DNA of 7,665 nucleotides from Burkholderiales bacterium (GCA_029266935.1 JAQSVY010000059.1:1-7665), one strand, 5' to 3'. Numbered from the stretch's first letter, positions 1 to 7,175 are shown. Numbers and translations: made by a program. Notes: a model not told the origin generated them from the sequence alone.

Positions 1-1
1 C

Positions 2-376
2 GAGGCGATGAAGGCGGCGCAGGTGCCGATCGACGCGGTGCTCGAGATCGACGTTCCCGACGAGGAGATCGTCGCGCGCATGAGCGGGCGGCGCGTGCAC
101 CCGCCCTCGGGGCGCACCTACCATGTCAGGTTCAACCCGCCGCGGCGGGAAGGGCTCGACGATGTCACCGGCGAGCCGCTCGTGCAGCGCGAGGACGACC
201 GCGAGGAAACGGTGAAGAAGCGCCTCGAGGTCTACCGCAACCAGACGCGGCCGCTCATCGACTACTACCGCGGCTGGGCCACCGAGGGCGGCGCGCGGGC
301 ACCCCGTTACCACCGTATCTCTGGGCTGGGCTCGGTCGAGGCGATCAGGGCGCGCGCCCTCGCTGCGCTGACCTGA
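2..376 (+). CDS. adk: Adenylate kinase, C-terminal part (5' truncated by window edge)
   Basis: Adenylate kinase catalyses ATP + AMP <-> 2 ADP in the cytoplasm. About 124 C-terminal residues are present of a protein usually near 215 residues. The reading frame is open to the left edge, so the ATG at 8-10 is an internal methionine. Visible family blocks are the strand [15 protein letters not shown], the LID entry [14 protein letters not shown], then [18 protein letters not shown] and [11 protein letters not shown]. The arginines in the last two blocks match the nucleotide-binding arginines of E. coli Adk. The LID carries no cysteines, so this is the zinc-free type usual in Gram-negative bacteria. 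The gene ends with two in-frame stops (TGA then TAA, 374-379). It lies 34 nt upstream of hppA on the same strand with no terminator between them, so co-transcription is plausible. The identification is very secure. Confidence 0.97.
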   Translation, partial: EAMKAAQVPIDAVLEIDVPDEEIVARMSGRRVHPPSGRTYHVRFNPPRREGLDDVTGEPLVQREDDREETVKKRLEVYRNQTRPLIDYYRGWATEGGARAPRYHRISGLGSVEAIRARALAALT

Positions 377-382
377 TAAAAT
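374..382 (+). promoter_or_regulatory. Possible extended -10 promoter element upstream of hppA
   Basis: TGATAAAAT fits the extended -10 pattern TG-N-TAnnnT, in an AT-rich patch of otherwise GC-rich sequence that overlaps the adk stop codon. No convincing -35 hexamer lies about 17 nt upstream. If it is used, transcription would start near 388-390, giving hppA a leader of about 20 nt. It could be chance, because the double stop TGATAA supplies much of the match. Confidence 0.25.
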
Positions 383-404
383 TTCACCCCTTTTCAGGGG
401 AGAA
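383..404 (+). promoter_or_regulatory. Ribosome binding site of hppA inside a small inverted repeat
   Basis: The purine-rich AGGGGA at 396-401 lies 9 nt before the hppA ATG and is the evident Shine-Dalgarno. It sits in an imperfect inverted repeat: TTC (383-385) pairs with GAA (402-404) and CCCC (387-390) pairs with GGGG (397-400), around one A-A mismatch and a six-base loop. In a transcript read from adk this hairpin would cover the Shine-Dalgarno. No T tract follows, so it does not look like a terminator. Whether it controls translation is an inference. Confidence 0.5.
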
Positions 405-410
405 GAAACG

Positions 411-2498
411 ATGTCCGCCGGTCTCATCTTCGCGCTCGCCTGCGCGCTGCTAGCGATCGTCTACGGCGCGTGGCAGATCACGCGGATCCTCAAGCTTCCC
501 GAAGGCAACGAGCGCATGCAGGAGATCGCGGCCGCGGTGCGCGAGGGGGCCGTCGCTTACCTATGGCGCCAGTACAAGACCATCGCTGTCGTTGGCGCGG
601 TGCTGTTCCTGCTGATCGGCTTCTTCCTTGACTGGGCTTCGGCCTGGGGCTTCTTCATTGGTGCGGTGCTCTCGGGCGCCTGCGGCATCATCGGCATGAA
701 CATCTCGGTGCGCGCAAACGTGCGCACCGCGGAGGCCGCGCGCGTGGGATTGAACGATGCACTGCAGGTGGCCTTCAACGGCGGCGCGATCACCGGCCTG
801 CTCGTGGTCGGCCTGGGGCTGCTCGGCGTGGCGGGCTACTTCGCCCTGCTGCAGGCGAACGCCCTGGAGACGCGCCATCTCGCGCAGGTCATCCACCCGC
901 TCGTCGGCCTGGGCTTCGGCGGCTCCCTCATCTCGATCTTCGCGCGGCTGGGCGGTGGCATCTTCACCAAGGGCGCCGACGTCGGCGCGGACCTCGTCGG
1001 CAAGGTCGAGGCGGGCATCCCGGAGGACGATCCGCGCAATCCGGCGGTCATCGCCGACAACGTCGGCGACAACGTCGGCGACTGCGCCGGCATGGCGGCG
1101 GACCTCTTCGAGACCTACGCGGTCACCATCATCGCCACCATGCTTCTCGGGGCGCTGATGCTGCAGAACGTCAATGCCCTCATTTATCCGCTCGCGCTCG
1201 GCGGCTTCGCCATCATCGCCTCAATCGCCGGCACCTGGTTCGTCAAGGCCAAAGCGGGCGAGGAGAACGTGATGCCGGCGCTCTATCGTGGCCTGTGGGT
1301 CGCCGGCGGGCTGGCGTTCTTCGCCTTCTGGCCGATCACCGCGTACGTGATGGGCGACGTATTGAAGAACCAGCCCTTCGAGATCGGCGGGGTCACGAAA
1401 ACGATCGGCGTGTGGCACCTGTGGGGCGCGGCAGTCGTTGGCCTCGCGCTCACCGGCTTCCTCGTCTGGATCACGGAGTACTACACCGGCACGCAGTTCA
1501 AGCCGGTGCGCCACGTCGCTGAGGCCAGCGTCACCGGCCACGCGACCAACATCATTGCCGGCCTCGGCGTGTCGATGAAGTCGACTGCCTGGCCGGTGCT
1601 CGCGGTGTGCGTGGCCATCCTGGTGTCCTATGCGCTTGCCGGCCTCTACGGCATCGCCACGGCCGCCACCTCGATGCTCTCGATGGCAGGAATCATCGTC
1701 GCGCTCGACGCCTACGGTCCCATCACCGACAACGCCGGCGGCATCGCCGAGATGGCCGACCTGCCCGAGTCCGTGCGCGAAATCACCGACCCCCTCGATG
1801 CGGTCGGCAACACCACCAAGGCCGTGACCAAGGGCTACGCCATCGGCTCCGCTGGGCTGGCGGCTCTCGTGCTGTTCGCCGACTTCACGCACGCGCTCGA
1901 ATCGGCCGGCAAGTCCGTGGCCTTCGACCTGTCCAATCACTACGTGATCGTCGGCCTGTTCATCGGCGGCATGGTGCCGTTTCTGTTCGGCGCCATGGCG
2001 ATGGAGGCCGTCGGCCGCGCCGCAGGCGCGGTAGTCATGGAGGTGCGGCGCCAGTTCAAGGAGATCCCCGGCATCATGGAGGGCACGGCGAAGCCGGAAT
2101 ACGGAAGGGCCGTCGACATGCTCACGAAGGCGGCGATCCGCGAAATGATGATCCCGTCGCTCCTGCCGGTGCTGGTGCCGATCGTCGTCGGCCTGGGCTT
2201 CGGCTGGATCGGCGGCAGCGCGGCCGGCGCCCAGGCGCTGGGCGGCCTGCTCATGGGCACCATCGTCACGGGTCTGTTCGTCGCCATCTCGATGTGCACG
2301 GGCGGCGGCGCTTGGGACAACGCGAAGAAGTACATCGAGGACGGTCACCACGGCGGCAAGGGCTCGGACGCGCACAAGGCCGCCGTCACCGGCGACACGG
2401 TGGGCGATCCCTACAAGGACACCGCCGGCCCGGCGGTGAACCCGCTCATCAAGATCATCAACATCGTCGCGCTGCTGGTGGTGCCGCTGCTGGTGTGA
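411..2498 (+). CDS. hppA: K+-independent proton-translocating membrane pyrophosphatase
   Basis: This inner-membrane pump hydrolyses pyrophosphate to phosphate and moves protons out of the cytoplasm. At 695 residues it is close to the usual length, and hydrophobic segments run throughout, as in this family of about 16 membrane helices. Substrate and Mg-binding motifs are all present: [14 protein letters not shown] (K187, D190, D194), EDDPRNP (E205, D206, D207), [10 protein letters not shown] (D216, D220, D224), ITDNAGG (D440, N441), AWDNAKK (D636, N637, K640, K641) and [11 protein letters not shown] (D662, D666, K669, D670). The subtype marker is [11 protein letters not shown]470 and T473 occupy the positions that are Ala in K+-dependent enzymes, so the family rule predicts K+-independent H+ pumping. 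The start is supported by the AGGGGA site 9 nt upstream and by the expected short N-terminus leading into the first helix. It follows adk by 34 nt. Its stop overlaps the ggt start in TGATG. Confidence 0.98.
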   Translation: MSAGLIFALACALLAIVYGAWQITRILKLPEGNERMQEIAAAVREGAVAYLWRQYKTIAVVGAVLFLLIGFFLDWASAWGFFIGAVLSGACGIIGMNISVRANVRTAEAARVGLNDALQVAFNGGAITGLLVVGLGLLGVAGYFALLQANALETRHLAQVIHPLVGLGFGGSLISIFARLGGGIFTKGADVGADLVGKVEAGIPEDDPRNPAVIADNVGDNVGDCAGMAADLFETYAVTIIATMLLGALMLQNVNALIYPLALGGFAIIASIAGTWFVKAKAGEENVMPALYRGLWVAGGLAFFAFWPITAYVMGDVLKNQPFEIGGVTKTIGVWHLWGAAVVGLALTGFLVWITEYYTGTQFKPVRHVAEASVTGHATNIIAGLGVSMKSTAWPVLAVCVAILVSYALAGLYGIATAATSMLSMAGIIVALDAYGPITDNAGGIAEMADLPESVREITDPLDAVGNTTKAVTKGYAIGSAGLAALVLFADFTHALESAGKSVAFDLSNHYVIVGLFIGGMVPFLFGAMAMEAVGRAAGAVVMEVRRQFKEIPGIMEGTAKPEYGRAVDMLTKAAIREMMIPSLLPVLVPIVVGLGFGWIGGSAAGAQALGGLLMGTIVTGLFVAISMCTGGGAWDNAKKYIEDGHHGGKGSDAHKAAVTGDTVGDPYKDTAGPAVNPLIKIINIVALLVVPLLV

Positions 2499-4132
2499 TG
2501 GATGTGCGCCACATGCGGGGCGGAAGGGCGGCCAAGGCCGCCCTTTTTCTTTTCGCGGTCCTTTTCGCCGACGTTGCGCACGGGCGCGAGCCGGTTGTCG
2601 CGAAGGAGTTCATGGTCGCGGCAGCGAACCCGCTGGCGGTCGAGGCGGGCGTCGCGGTGCTCGCGCGCGGCGGCTCGGCGCTCGATGCCGCGGTCGCCGT
2701 GCAGATGGTGCTGGGGCTGGTCGAACCGCAATCCTCCGGGATCGGGGGCGGGGCCTTCCTGCTCCACTGGTCGCAGAAGGGAAAGAAGCTGCGCAGCTAC
2801 GACGGGCGAGAGACGGCGCCCGCCACGGCCGCGCCCGATCGTTTCTTGGATGCACAGGGCAAGCCCTTGCCTTTCATGGAGGCGGTTGTCGGCGGCCGCT
2901 CGGTCGGCGTGCCGGGGGTGTTACGAATGCTCGAGCGTGCGCACCGTCGGCATGGACGCCTGCCCTGGGGCGAGCTCTTCGGCGCCGCCATCCGCATCGC
3001 GGAGGAGGGCTTCGAAACGCCGTCGCGGCTACGCGCGGCGCTGGCGGAGGAGCGCTTCCTTCTGGATGCTTTGTTTTTTGACCAGGATGGAAAGCCAAAG
3101 TCGCGTATCGTCAACCGTGAGTACGCGGCGACGCTGCGGACCATTGCGCGGGAGGGGGTGGATGCCTTCTACCGCGGTGCGATCGCCTCCGACATCGTGC
3201 GCGCCGTGCGCTCGCATGCCAAGCCGGGCGACCTCTCCAAGGAGGATCTCGCCGCGTATCGCGCGCTCGAGCGAGAGCCGGTCTGCGGCGGCTACCGGGG
3301 GCGGCGCGTCTGCTCCATGGGCCCGCCGAGCTCCGGCGGCGTGGCGGTGCTGCAGATGCTGGGCGTCCTCGAGCGCACCGCATTCGCCCGTGCGCCGCCG
3401 CACTCGGTGCAGGCGGTGCACCTCTTCACCGAAGCCGGGCGGCTCGCCTTCGCCGACCGCGCGCGCTACCTCGGGGATCCGGATTTCGTTGCGGTGCCGG
3501 TACAGAAGCTGCTGAGCAACACGTATTTGAACTCCAGGTCTTCCGGTATCACTGAGCGCTCCATGGGCGAGGCGCGGGCCGGCGACACGGAGGCGACCGG
3601 CACGAGCCATGTCTCGATCGTCGACCGGCACGGTGACGCCGTAGCGATGACCACCACGGTCGAAAGCCCGTTCGGCAGCCGCATCGTGGTGCGCGGCTTC
3701 ATCCTCAACAACCAGCTCACCGACTTCGACTTCTTGCCCGGCGCGGCGAATGCGGTCAGCGGGCGCAAGCGGCCGCGCAGCAGCATGGCGCCCACGATGG
3801 TGTTCGGCAAGGACGGCGAACTTCAGCTCGTGCTGGGTTCGCCTGGCGGTGCCATGATCATCAACTACGTCGCGAAGGCGCTCGTCGCGAGGCTCGACTG
3901 GGGTCTCGATCTGCAGGCGGCGGTTGCGGCGCCGAATCTGGGAACGCGCAACGGGCCGACGCTCCTGGAGAGGGAAACGCCGTATGCGGCGCTGGAGCAG
4001 GGGCTTGCCGAACGAGGTCATCACGTAGTCCTGATGCCTTTGGCCAGCGGGCTGCACGGTATCGAGCGGGCCCCCGGCGGCTGGCGCGGCGCCGCCGACC
4101 CGCGCCGCGACGGCGCGGCCATGGGAAGATAG
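2498..4132 (+). CDS. ggt: Periplasmic gamma-glutamyltransferase (glutathione hydrolase), lid-loop-less type
   Basis: GGT is an N-terminal-nucleophile hydrolase that cleaves itself into two subunits and hydrolyses or transfers gamma-glutamyl groups, for example from glutathione. The 544-residue proprotein begins with a Sec signal peptide: basic residues to K13, a hydrophobic run A14-F23, and likely cleavage after A27 or G29. The expected nucleophile and new N-terminus of the small subunit is T369 in GTSHVSIVD. Also visible are DGRETAP (R104, matching E. coli R114), the PPSSGG loop, LTDF (D409, matching D433), SSM (S428-S429, matching S462-S463) and GSPGG (448-451). The stretch between LTDF and the SSM block is short, lacking the lid loop of E. 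coli GGT, as in Bacillus GGT. E389 replaces the E. coli substrate contact N411. Start choice: ATG 2498 overlaps the hppA stop, and ATG 2513 (539 residues) keeps the same signal peptide. Neither has a good Shine-Dalgarno, which suggests coupling to hppA translation. A third in-frame ATG at 2612 would remove the signal peptide. Confidence 0.93.
   Translation: MDVRHMRGGRAAKAALFLFAVLFADVAHGREPVVAKEFMVAAANPLAVEAGVAVLARGGSALDAAVAVQMVLGLVEPQSSGIGGGAFLLHWSQKGKKLRSYDGRETAPATAAPDRFLDAQGKPLPFMEAVVGGRSVGVPGVLRMLERAHRRHGRLPWGELFGAAIRIAEEGFETPSRLRAALAEERFLLDALFFDQDGKPKSRIVNREYAATLRTIAREGVDAFYRGAIASDIVRAVRSHAKPGDLSKEDLAAYRALEREPVCGGYRGRRVCSMGPPSSGGVAVLQMLGVLERTAFARAPPHSVQAVHLFTEAGRLAFADRARYLGDPDFVAVPVQKLLSNTYLNSRSSGITERSMGEARAGDTEATGTSHVSIVDRHGDAVAMTTTVESPFGSRIVVRGFILNNQLTDFDFLPGAANAVSGRKRPRSSMAPTMVFGKDGELQLVLGSPGGAMIINYVAKALVARLDWGLDLQAAVAAPNLGTRNGPTLLERETPYAALEQGLAERGHHVVLMPLASGLHGIERAPGGWRGAADPRRDGAAMGR
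2524..2553 (+). terminator. Intrinsic terminator after hppA, embedded in ggt signal-peptide codons
   Basis: AAGGGCGGCC (2524-2533) is the exact reverse complement of GGCCGCCCTT (2536-2545), separated by AA. The realistic fold is a 9-bp stem with a CAAG loop. It is followed at once by TTTTTCTTTT (2544-2553). This is a textbook rho-independent terminator shape, starting 26 nt after the hppA stop. It also lies inside the ggt reading frame, encoding about R10 to F19 of the signal peptide. The stem and T tract are seen directly. Actual termination, and how ggt is transcribed through it, are inferred. Confidence 0.8.
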
Positions 4133-4139
4133 CGCTGCC

Positions 4140-7100
4140 ATGAAGCAGAAACGGGTGTCGCTGGGGAAGACGACCCGGCCGCGCCTCGCCGGCGTGTTGC
4201 CGCGCAAGCGGTTGTTCGCGCTGCTCGAGGGCGAGGGCGCCGCGCCGGCAGTATGGGTGTCCGGTCCGCCCGGATCGGGGAAGACCACGCTGGCGGCAAG
4301 CTGGCTCGAGCACGCCGGCATCCCTTACCTCTGGTATCAGCTCGACGAGGGCGACGCCGACATCGCCACGTTCTTCTACTATCTGAGCCTGGCCGCCGAC
4401 GCGCACGGCGACGCGGACTCAGAGTCGCTGCCGTTGCTTGCGCCCGAATACCAGACCGGCGTGGCGCTCTTTGCCCGCCGCTATTTCCAGCAGCTTTTCT
4501 CTCGCCTGAAGACGCCGTTCGCCCTCGTCTTCGATGGCTGCCAGGAGGTGCCGACCTCCTCGCCGCTGGTCGAGGTGATGCGCATCGGTCTGCAGGAACT
4601 CCCGCCCGGGGGCCGCGCCATCTTTCTCAGCCGGACCGATCCGCCTCCTGTGCTCGCGCGGTTGCGCGCAAACCGCAGCCTCTCGCTCGTCGGCTGGGAG
4701 GAGCTGCGCCTTCAACGAGAAGAGAGCGCCGCCATCGTGGCGCGGCGCCGGCCGAACCTGCCTGACGAGGCGGTCGAAGCCCTGTATGCGCGCACGCAAG
4801 GCTGGGCCGCGGGGCTGGTGCTGATGCTCGAGCAGTCCAGCCTGTCGGGCAAGATCGACCAGGCACCCGATCTTTCGACGCGCAAGCTCGTGTTCGATTA
4901 CCTGGCCGGAGAGATCTTCGAGAAGTCGAACGAGCGCACCCAGCGTTTTCTGCTTCAGACCGCTTATGCGCCGCAGATGACCGAGAGCATCGCCGCGGAG
5001 CTGTCAGGCGACGCCGACGCGGCGCAGCTCATCGCGCATCTGCACCGCTTCAACTATTTTGTCAGCCTGCGCGAGACTGAGCCCGAGCCGGTCTATCAGT
5101 ACCACCCTATGCTTCGTGACTTTCTCCAGGCACGCGCCGAGGACACGCTGCCGAAGGATCGCCGGCGCGCGCTGCAGCGCGCGTCGGCGCGGCAGATGGA
5201 ACAGTCAGGCGCCATCGAGGACGCGATCGCGCTCTACCGGGAGAGCCACGACTGGGAAGATATGGCGCGCGTCGTCGAAGCTCACGCCGCGGCGCTGCTG
5301 CGCCAGGGACGCGGCGAGACGCTCGCGCGGTGGGTGGAAGAGCTGCCCTCCGAGACCCGGGCGAAGCATCCATGGGCGGTGTACTGGGCGGCGGCAAGCC
5401 AGGCGCAGCTGGCCCCGCGCGAAGGGCGCATCCAGTACGAGCGTGCTTTCGTGCTGTTCCGCGAACAGGCGGAGCCGGTGGGCATGGCGCTCGCCGCGTC
5501 GGGCGCGATGTTCGCGATCCTGTACGAGCTCGATGACTTCTCGCTCCTCGACAGCTGGATCGCCGTGCTCGACGAGGCCGAAAAGACCGCGGTGCGTCCG
5601 CCGACGCCCGAGGCGGAGGCGCGGCTTGCCTGCAGCATGTTCATCGCCCTCACCTTGCGCCAGCCGCAGCGCCGCGACATCAAGCAGTGGATCGATCGCG
5701 CACTGGCCGCGAGCGCCGAAGTGCCCGACGTCAACTTGAAGATGTTCGTCGGCCTGCTCGCGGCACTCACGCACACCTGGACGGGGCTTTTCGCGCGTGC
5801 GGCGCAGCTCATCGAATCCATGCGGCGCTTATCGGCCGCACCGGGCGTGACGCCGTTCTCGCTCATCACGCTAAAGAACCTCGAGGCCATGCATGCCATG
5901 CTGAGCGCCGATACCGCGGCCGGGCAGAGGGCGATGCGCGAGGGGCTGGAAATCGCGCAGGCGACCGGCGTGCAGGTTTGGACCTTCCAGCTGCTGCTCT
6001 ACGGCTACGGCGGAGCGCTGGGTGCCGGCGAGCTTCGCGTCGCGGCTGAGCTGGCGCCGCGCCTCCAGGCGCTGGAGGCGGGCGCCGGCCGCTGCAACCT
6101 GTGCATGTACCGCCTCTTCCAGGCGTGGGAGGCGATGCTGCGCAAGGACCTGATGCAGGCGCTGCAGCAGGGCAAGAGCGCGCTGCGCACGGCGATCGAG
6201 GTCGGCTGCCCGCTGTTCGAAGTGCTATGCCGCCTGTCGCTCGCCGAGATCCTGGTCGAGTGCGGCGACGAGCGCAAGTGCATTGCCCATCTCCAGGCGC
6301 TGCGAGACACCGCGCGGCGCATCGACAACGCGCACCTCGAGTTCACCTGCCTCATCGGTTTCGCGCAGATCGCGCTGGCGCACAACCGCCAGCGGGCGGG
6401 AATGAATGCGCTGCGACGCGCGCTCGAGCTCGGGCGCCAATATGGCTACGCGCATTTCCTCGGCTGGCGACCCGCCGCGGTGTCACGCGTGCTCGCGGTG
6501 GCGCTTACCGCCGGCGTCGAGACGGACTATGTGAGGAGCCTGATCAAGCGCAGGCACCTCGTGCCCGAGGACGCGCGCCCTTCAGCCGATGACTGGCCGT
6601 GGACATTCCGCGTGCAGACCTTCGGCGGCTTCCGCTTGCAGGGCCCCGATGCGCCACTCGCCGTGAGCGGCAAGGCACAGCGCCGGCCGCTCGAGCTCCT
6701 GAAGGCGCTTATCGCTTACGGCGGTGCACAGGTGAGCGAGAGTCGCCTCACGGATGCGCTCTGGCCGCGCGTGGACGGGGACTCGGCGCATCGTTCCTTC
6801 ACGAGCGCGCTGCACCGGCTGCGCAGGCTCCTCGGCGAGGACCGCGCGGTGCTGCTGCATGAAGGTCGCTTGACGCTCGACCGGCGTTACTTCTGGGTCG
6901 ATGCCTGGGAGTTCGAGGAGCTGGCGGCGCAGGTCGAAGCGGCCGCCGATCCCGGCAGCGTCGAGAAGCTTGCCGAGCGGATGCTCGCGCTCTACCGCGG
7001 CCCTTTCATGGCCGACGATGTCGATGCCGCCTGGGTGTTGCAGGCGCGCGAGCGCATGCGTGGGCGCCTTGAGCGCGCCATGGGACGCGTGCTGCGCTAC

Positions 7101-7175
7101 TGGCAGGAGAACGGGCAGCCGGAGCGCGCCAGCGAGTGCCTGGAAAGAATTAAGCAATCGGTGACCGATCGGTAA
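4140..7175 (+). CDS. MalT-like STAND ATPase regulator with C-terminal SARP-type winged helix and short BTAD region
   Basis: This is a probable cytoplasmic, ATP-dependent transcriptional activator of 1011 residues. Residues about 15-330 resemble the MalT NTPase: Walker A GPPGSGKTT (42-50), Walker B ALVFD (128-132), the sensor-like SRTDPPP (164-170) followed by LARLRAN, and TQGWAAGL near 219-226. Residues about 335-820 are helical and repeat-like, as in the MalT ligand-sensing superhelix. From about 823 (FRVQTFGGFRL) comes an OmpR/SARP-like winged helix, with KAQRRPLELLKALI, LTDALWP and FTSALHRLRRLLGED, then the BTAD-like FWVDAWEFEEL and LYRGPF. There is no LuxR helix-turn-helix, so this is not MalT itself. 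The BTAD part stops early, about 50-60 residues short of a full domain. Walker B is followed by Gly-Cys-Gln rather than a second acidic residue. Seven of the ten cysteines lie within residues 652-737. It starts 7 nt after the ggt stop with only a weak GGAAGA (4124-4129), suggesting an operon. The target and inducer are unknown. Confidence 0.9.
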   Translation: MKQKRVSLGKTTRPRLAGVLPRKRLFALLEGEGAAPAVWVSGPPGSGKTTLAASWLEHAGIPYLWYQLDEGDADIATFFYYLSLAADAHGDADSESLPLLAPEYQTGVALFARRYFQQLFSRLKTPFALVFDGCQEVPTSSPLVEVMRIGLQELPPGGRAIFLSRTDPPPVLARLRANRSLSLVGWEELRLQREESAAIVARRRPNLPDEAVEALYARTQGWAAGLVLMLEQSSLSGKIDQAPDLSTRKLVFDYLAGEIFEKSNERTQRFLLQTAYAPQMTESIAAELSGDADAAQLIAHLHRFNYFVSLRETEPEPVYQYHPMLRDFLQARAEDTLPKDRRRALQRASARQMEQSGAIEDAIALYRESHDWEDMARVVEAHAAALLRQGRGETLARWVEELPSETRAKHPWAVYWAAASQAQLAPREGRIQYERAFVLFREQAEPVGMALAASGAMFAILYELDDFSLLDSWIAVLDEAEKTAVRPPTPEAEARLACSMFIALTLRQPQRRDIKQWIDRALAASAEVPDVNLKMFVGLLAALTHTWTGLFARAAQLIESMRRLSAAPGVTPFSLITLKNLEAMHAMLSADTAAGQRAMREGLEIAQATGVQVWTFQLLLYGYGGALGAGELRVAAELAPRLQALEAGAGRCNLCMYRLFQAWEAMLRKDLMQALQQGKSALRTAIEVGCPLFEVLCRLSLAEILVECGDERKCIAHLQALRDTARRIDNAHLEFTCLIGFAQIALAHNRQRAGMNALRRALELGRQYGYAHFLGWRPAAVSRVLAVALTAGVETDYVRSLIKRRHLVPEDARPSADDWPWTFRVQTFGGFRLQGPDAPLAVSGKAQRRPLELLKALIAYGGAQVSESRLTDALWPRVDGDSAHRSFTSALHRLRRLLGEDRAVLLHEGRLTLDRRYFWVDAWEFEELAAQVEAAADPGSVEKLAERMLALYRGPFMADDVDAAWVLQARERMRGRLERAMGRVLRYWQENGQPERASECLERIKQSVTDR
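7157..7173. repeat. Overlapping ATCGGT/ACCGAT half-sites at the regulator stop codon
   Basis: ATCGGT (7157-7162), one G, then the perfect 10-base palindrome ACCGATCGGT (7164-7173) give three copies of the same 6-mer in alternating orientation within 17 bases. The last base is the first base of the TAA stop. The block lies about 80 bases upstream of the lipoprotein ATG, where an operator could sit. It partly encodes the last residues of the regulator, so function is uncertain. Confidence 0.35.

Noticed and set aside
8..10. ATG near the left edge as the start of a short separate gene.
   Set aside because: The codons before it (Glu-Ala) continue the adenylate kinase alignment, so it is an internal methionine of a gene cut by the window.
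1051..1083. Tandem direct repeat GACAACGTCGGC within hppA.
   Set aside because: It encodes the conserved catalytic motif DNVGDNVGD of membrane pyrophosphatases, so protein function explains the repeat.
1221..2375. Long open frame on the - strand opposite hppA (384 residues).
   Set aside because: It is an Arg/His/Asp/Gly-rich shadow typical of high-GC coding DNA, with no recognisable domain, opposite a strongly conserved gene.
1607..2497. The ggt reading frame stays open far upstream, through the second half of hppA, as if ggt had a roughly 300-residue N-terminal extension.
   Set aside because: The upstream translation is Arg/His/Gly-rich and resembles no domain. It lies out of frame inside a clear hppA gene, and a proper signal peptide begins at 2498/2513.
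3029..4321. Long open frame on the - strand spanning most of ggt and the start of the regulator (430 residues).
   Set aside because: It is low-complexity and Arg-rich, crosses two real genes, and shows no motif. It is best explained by base composition.
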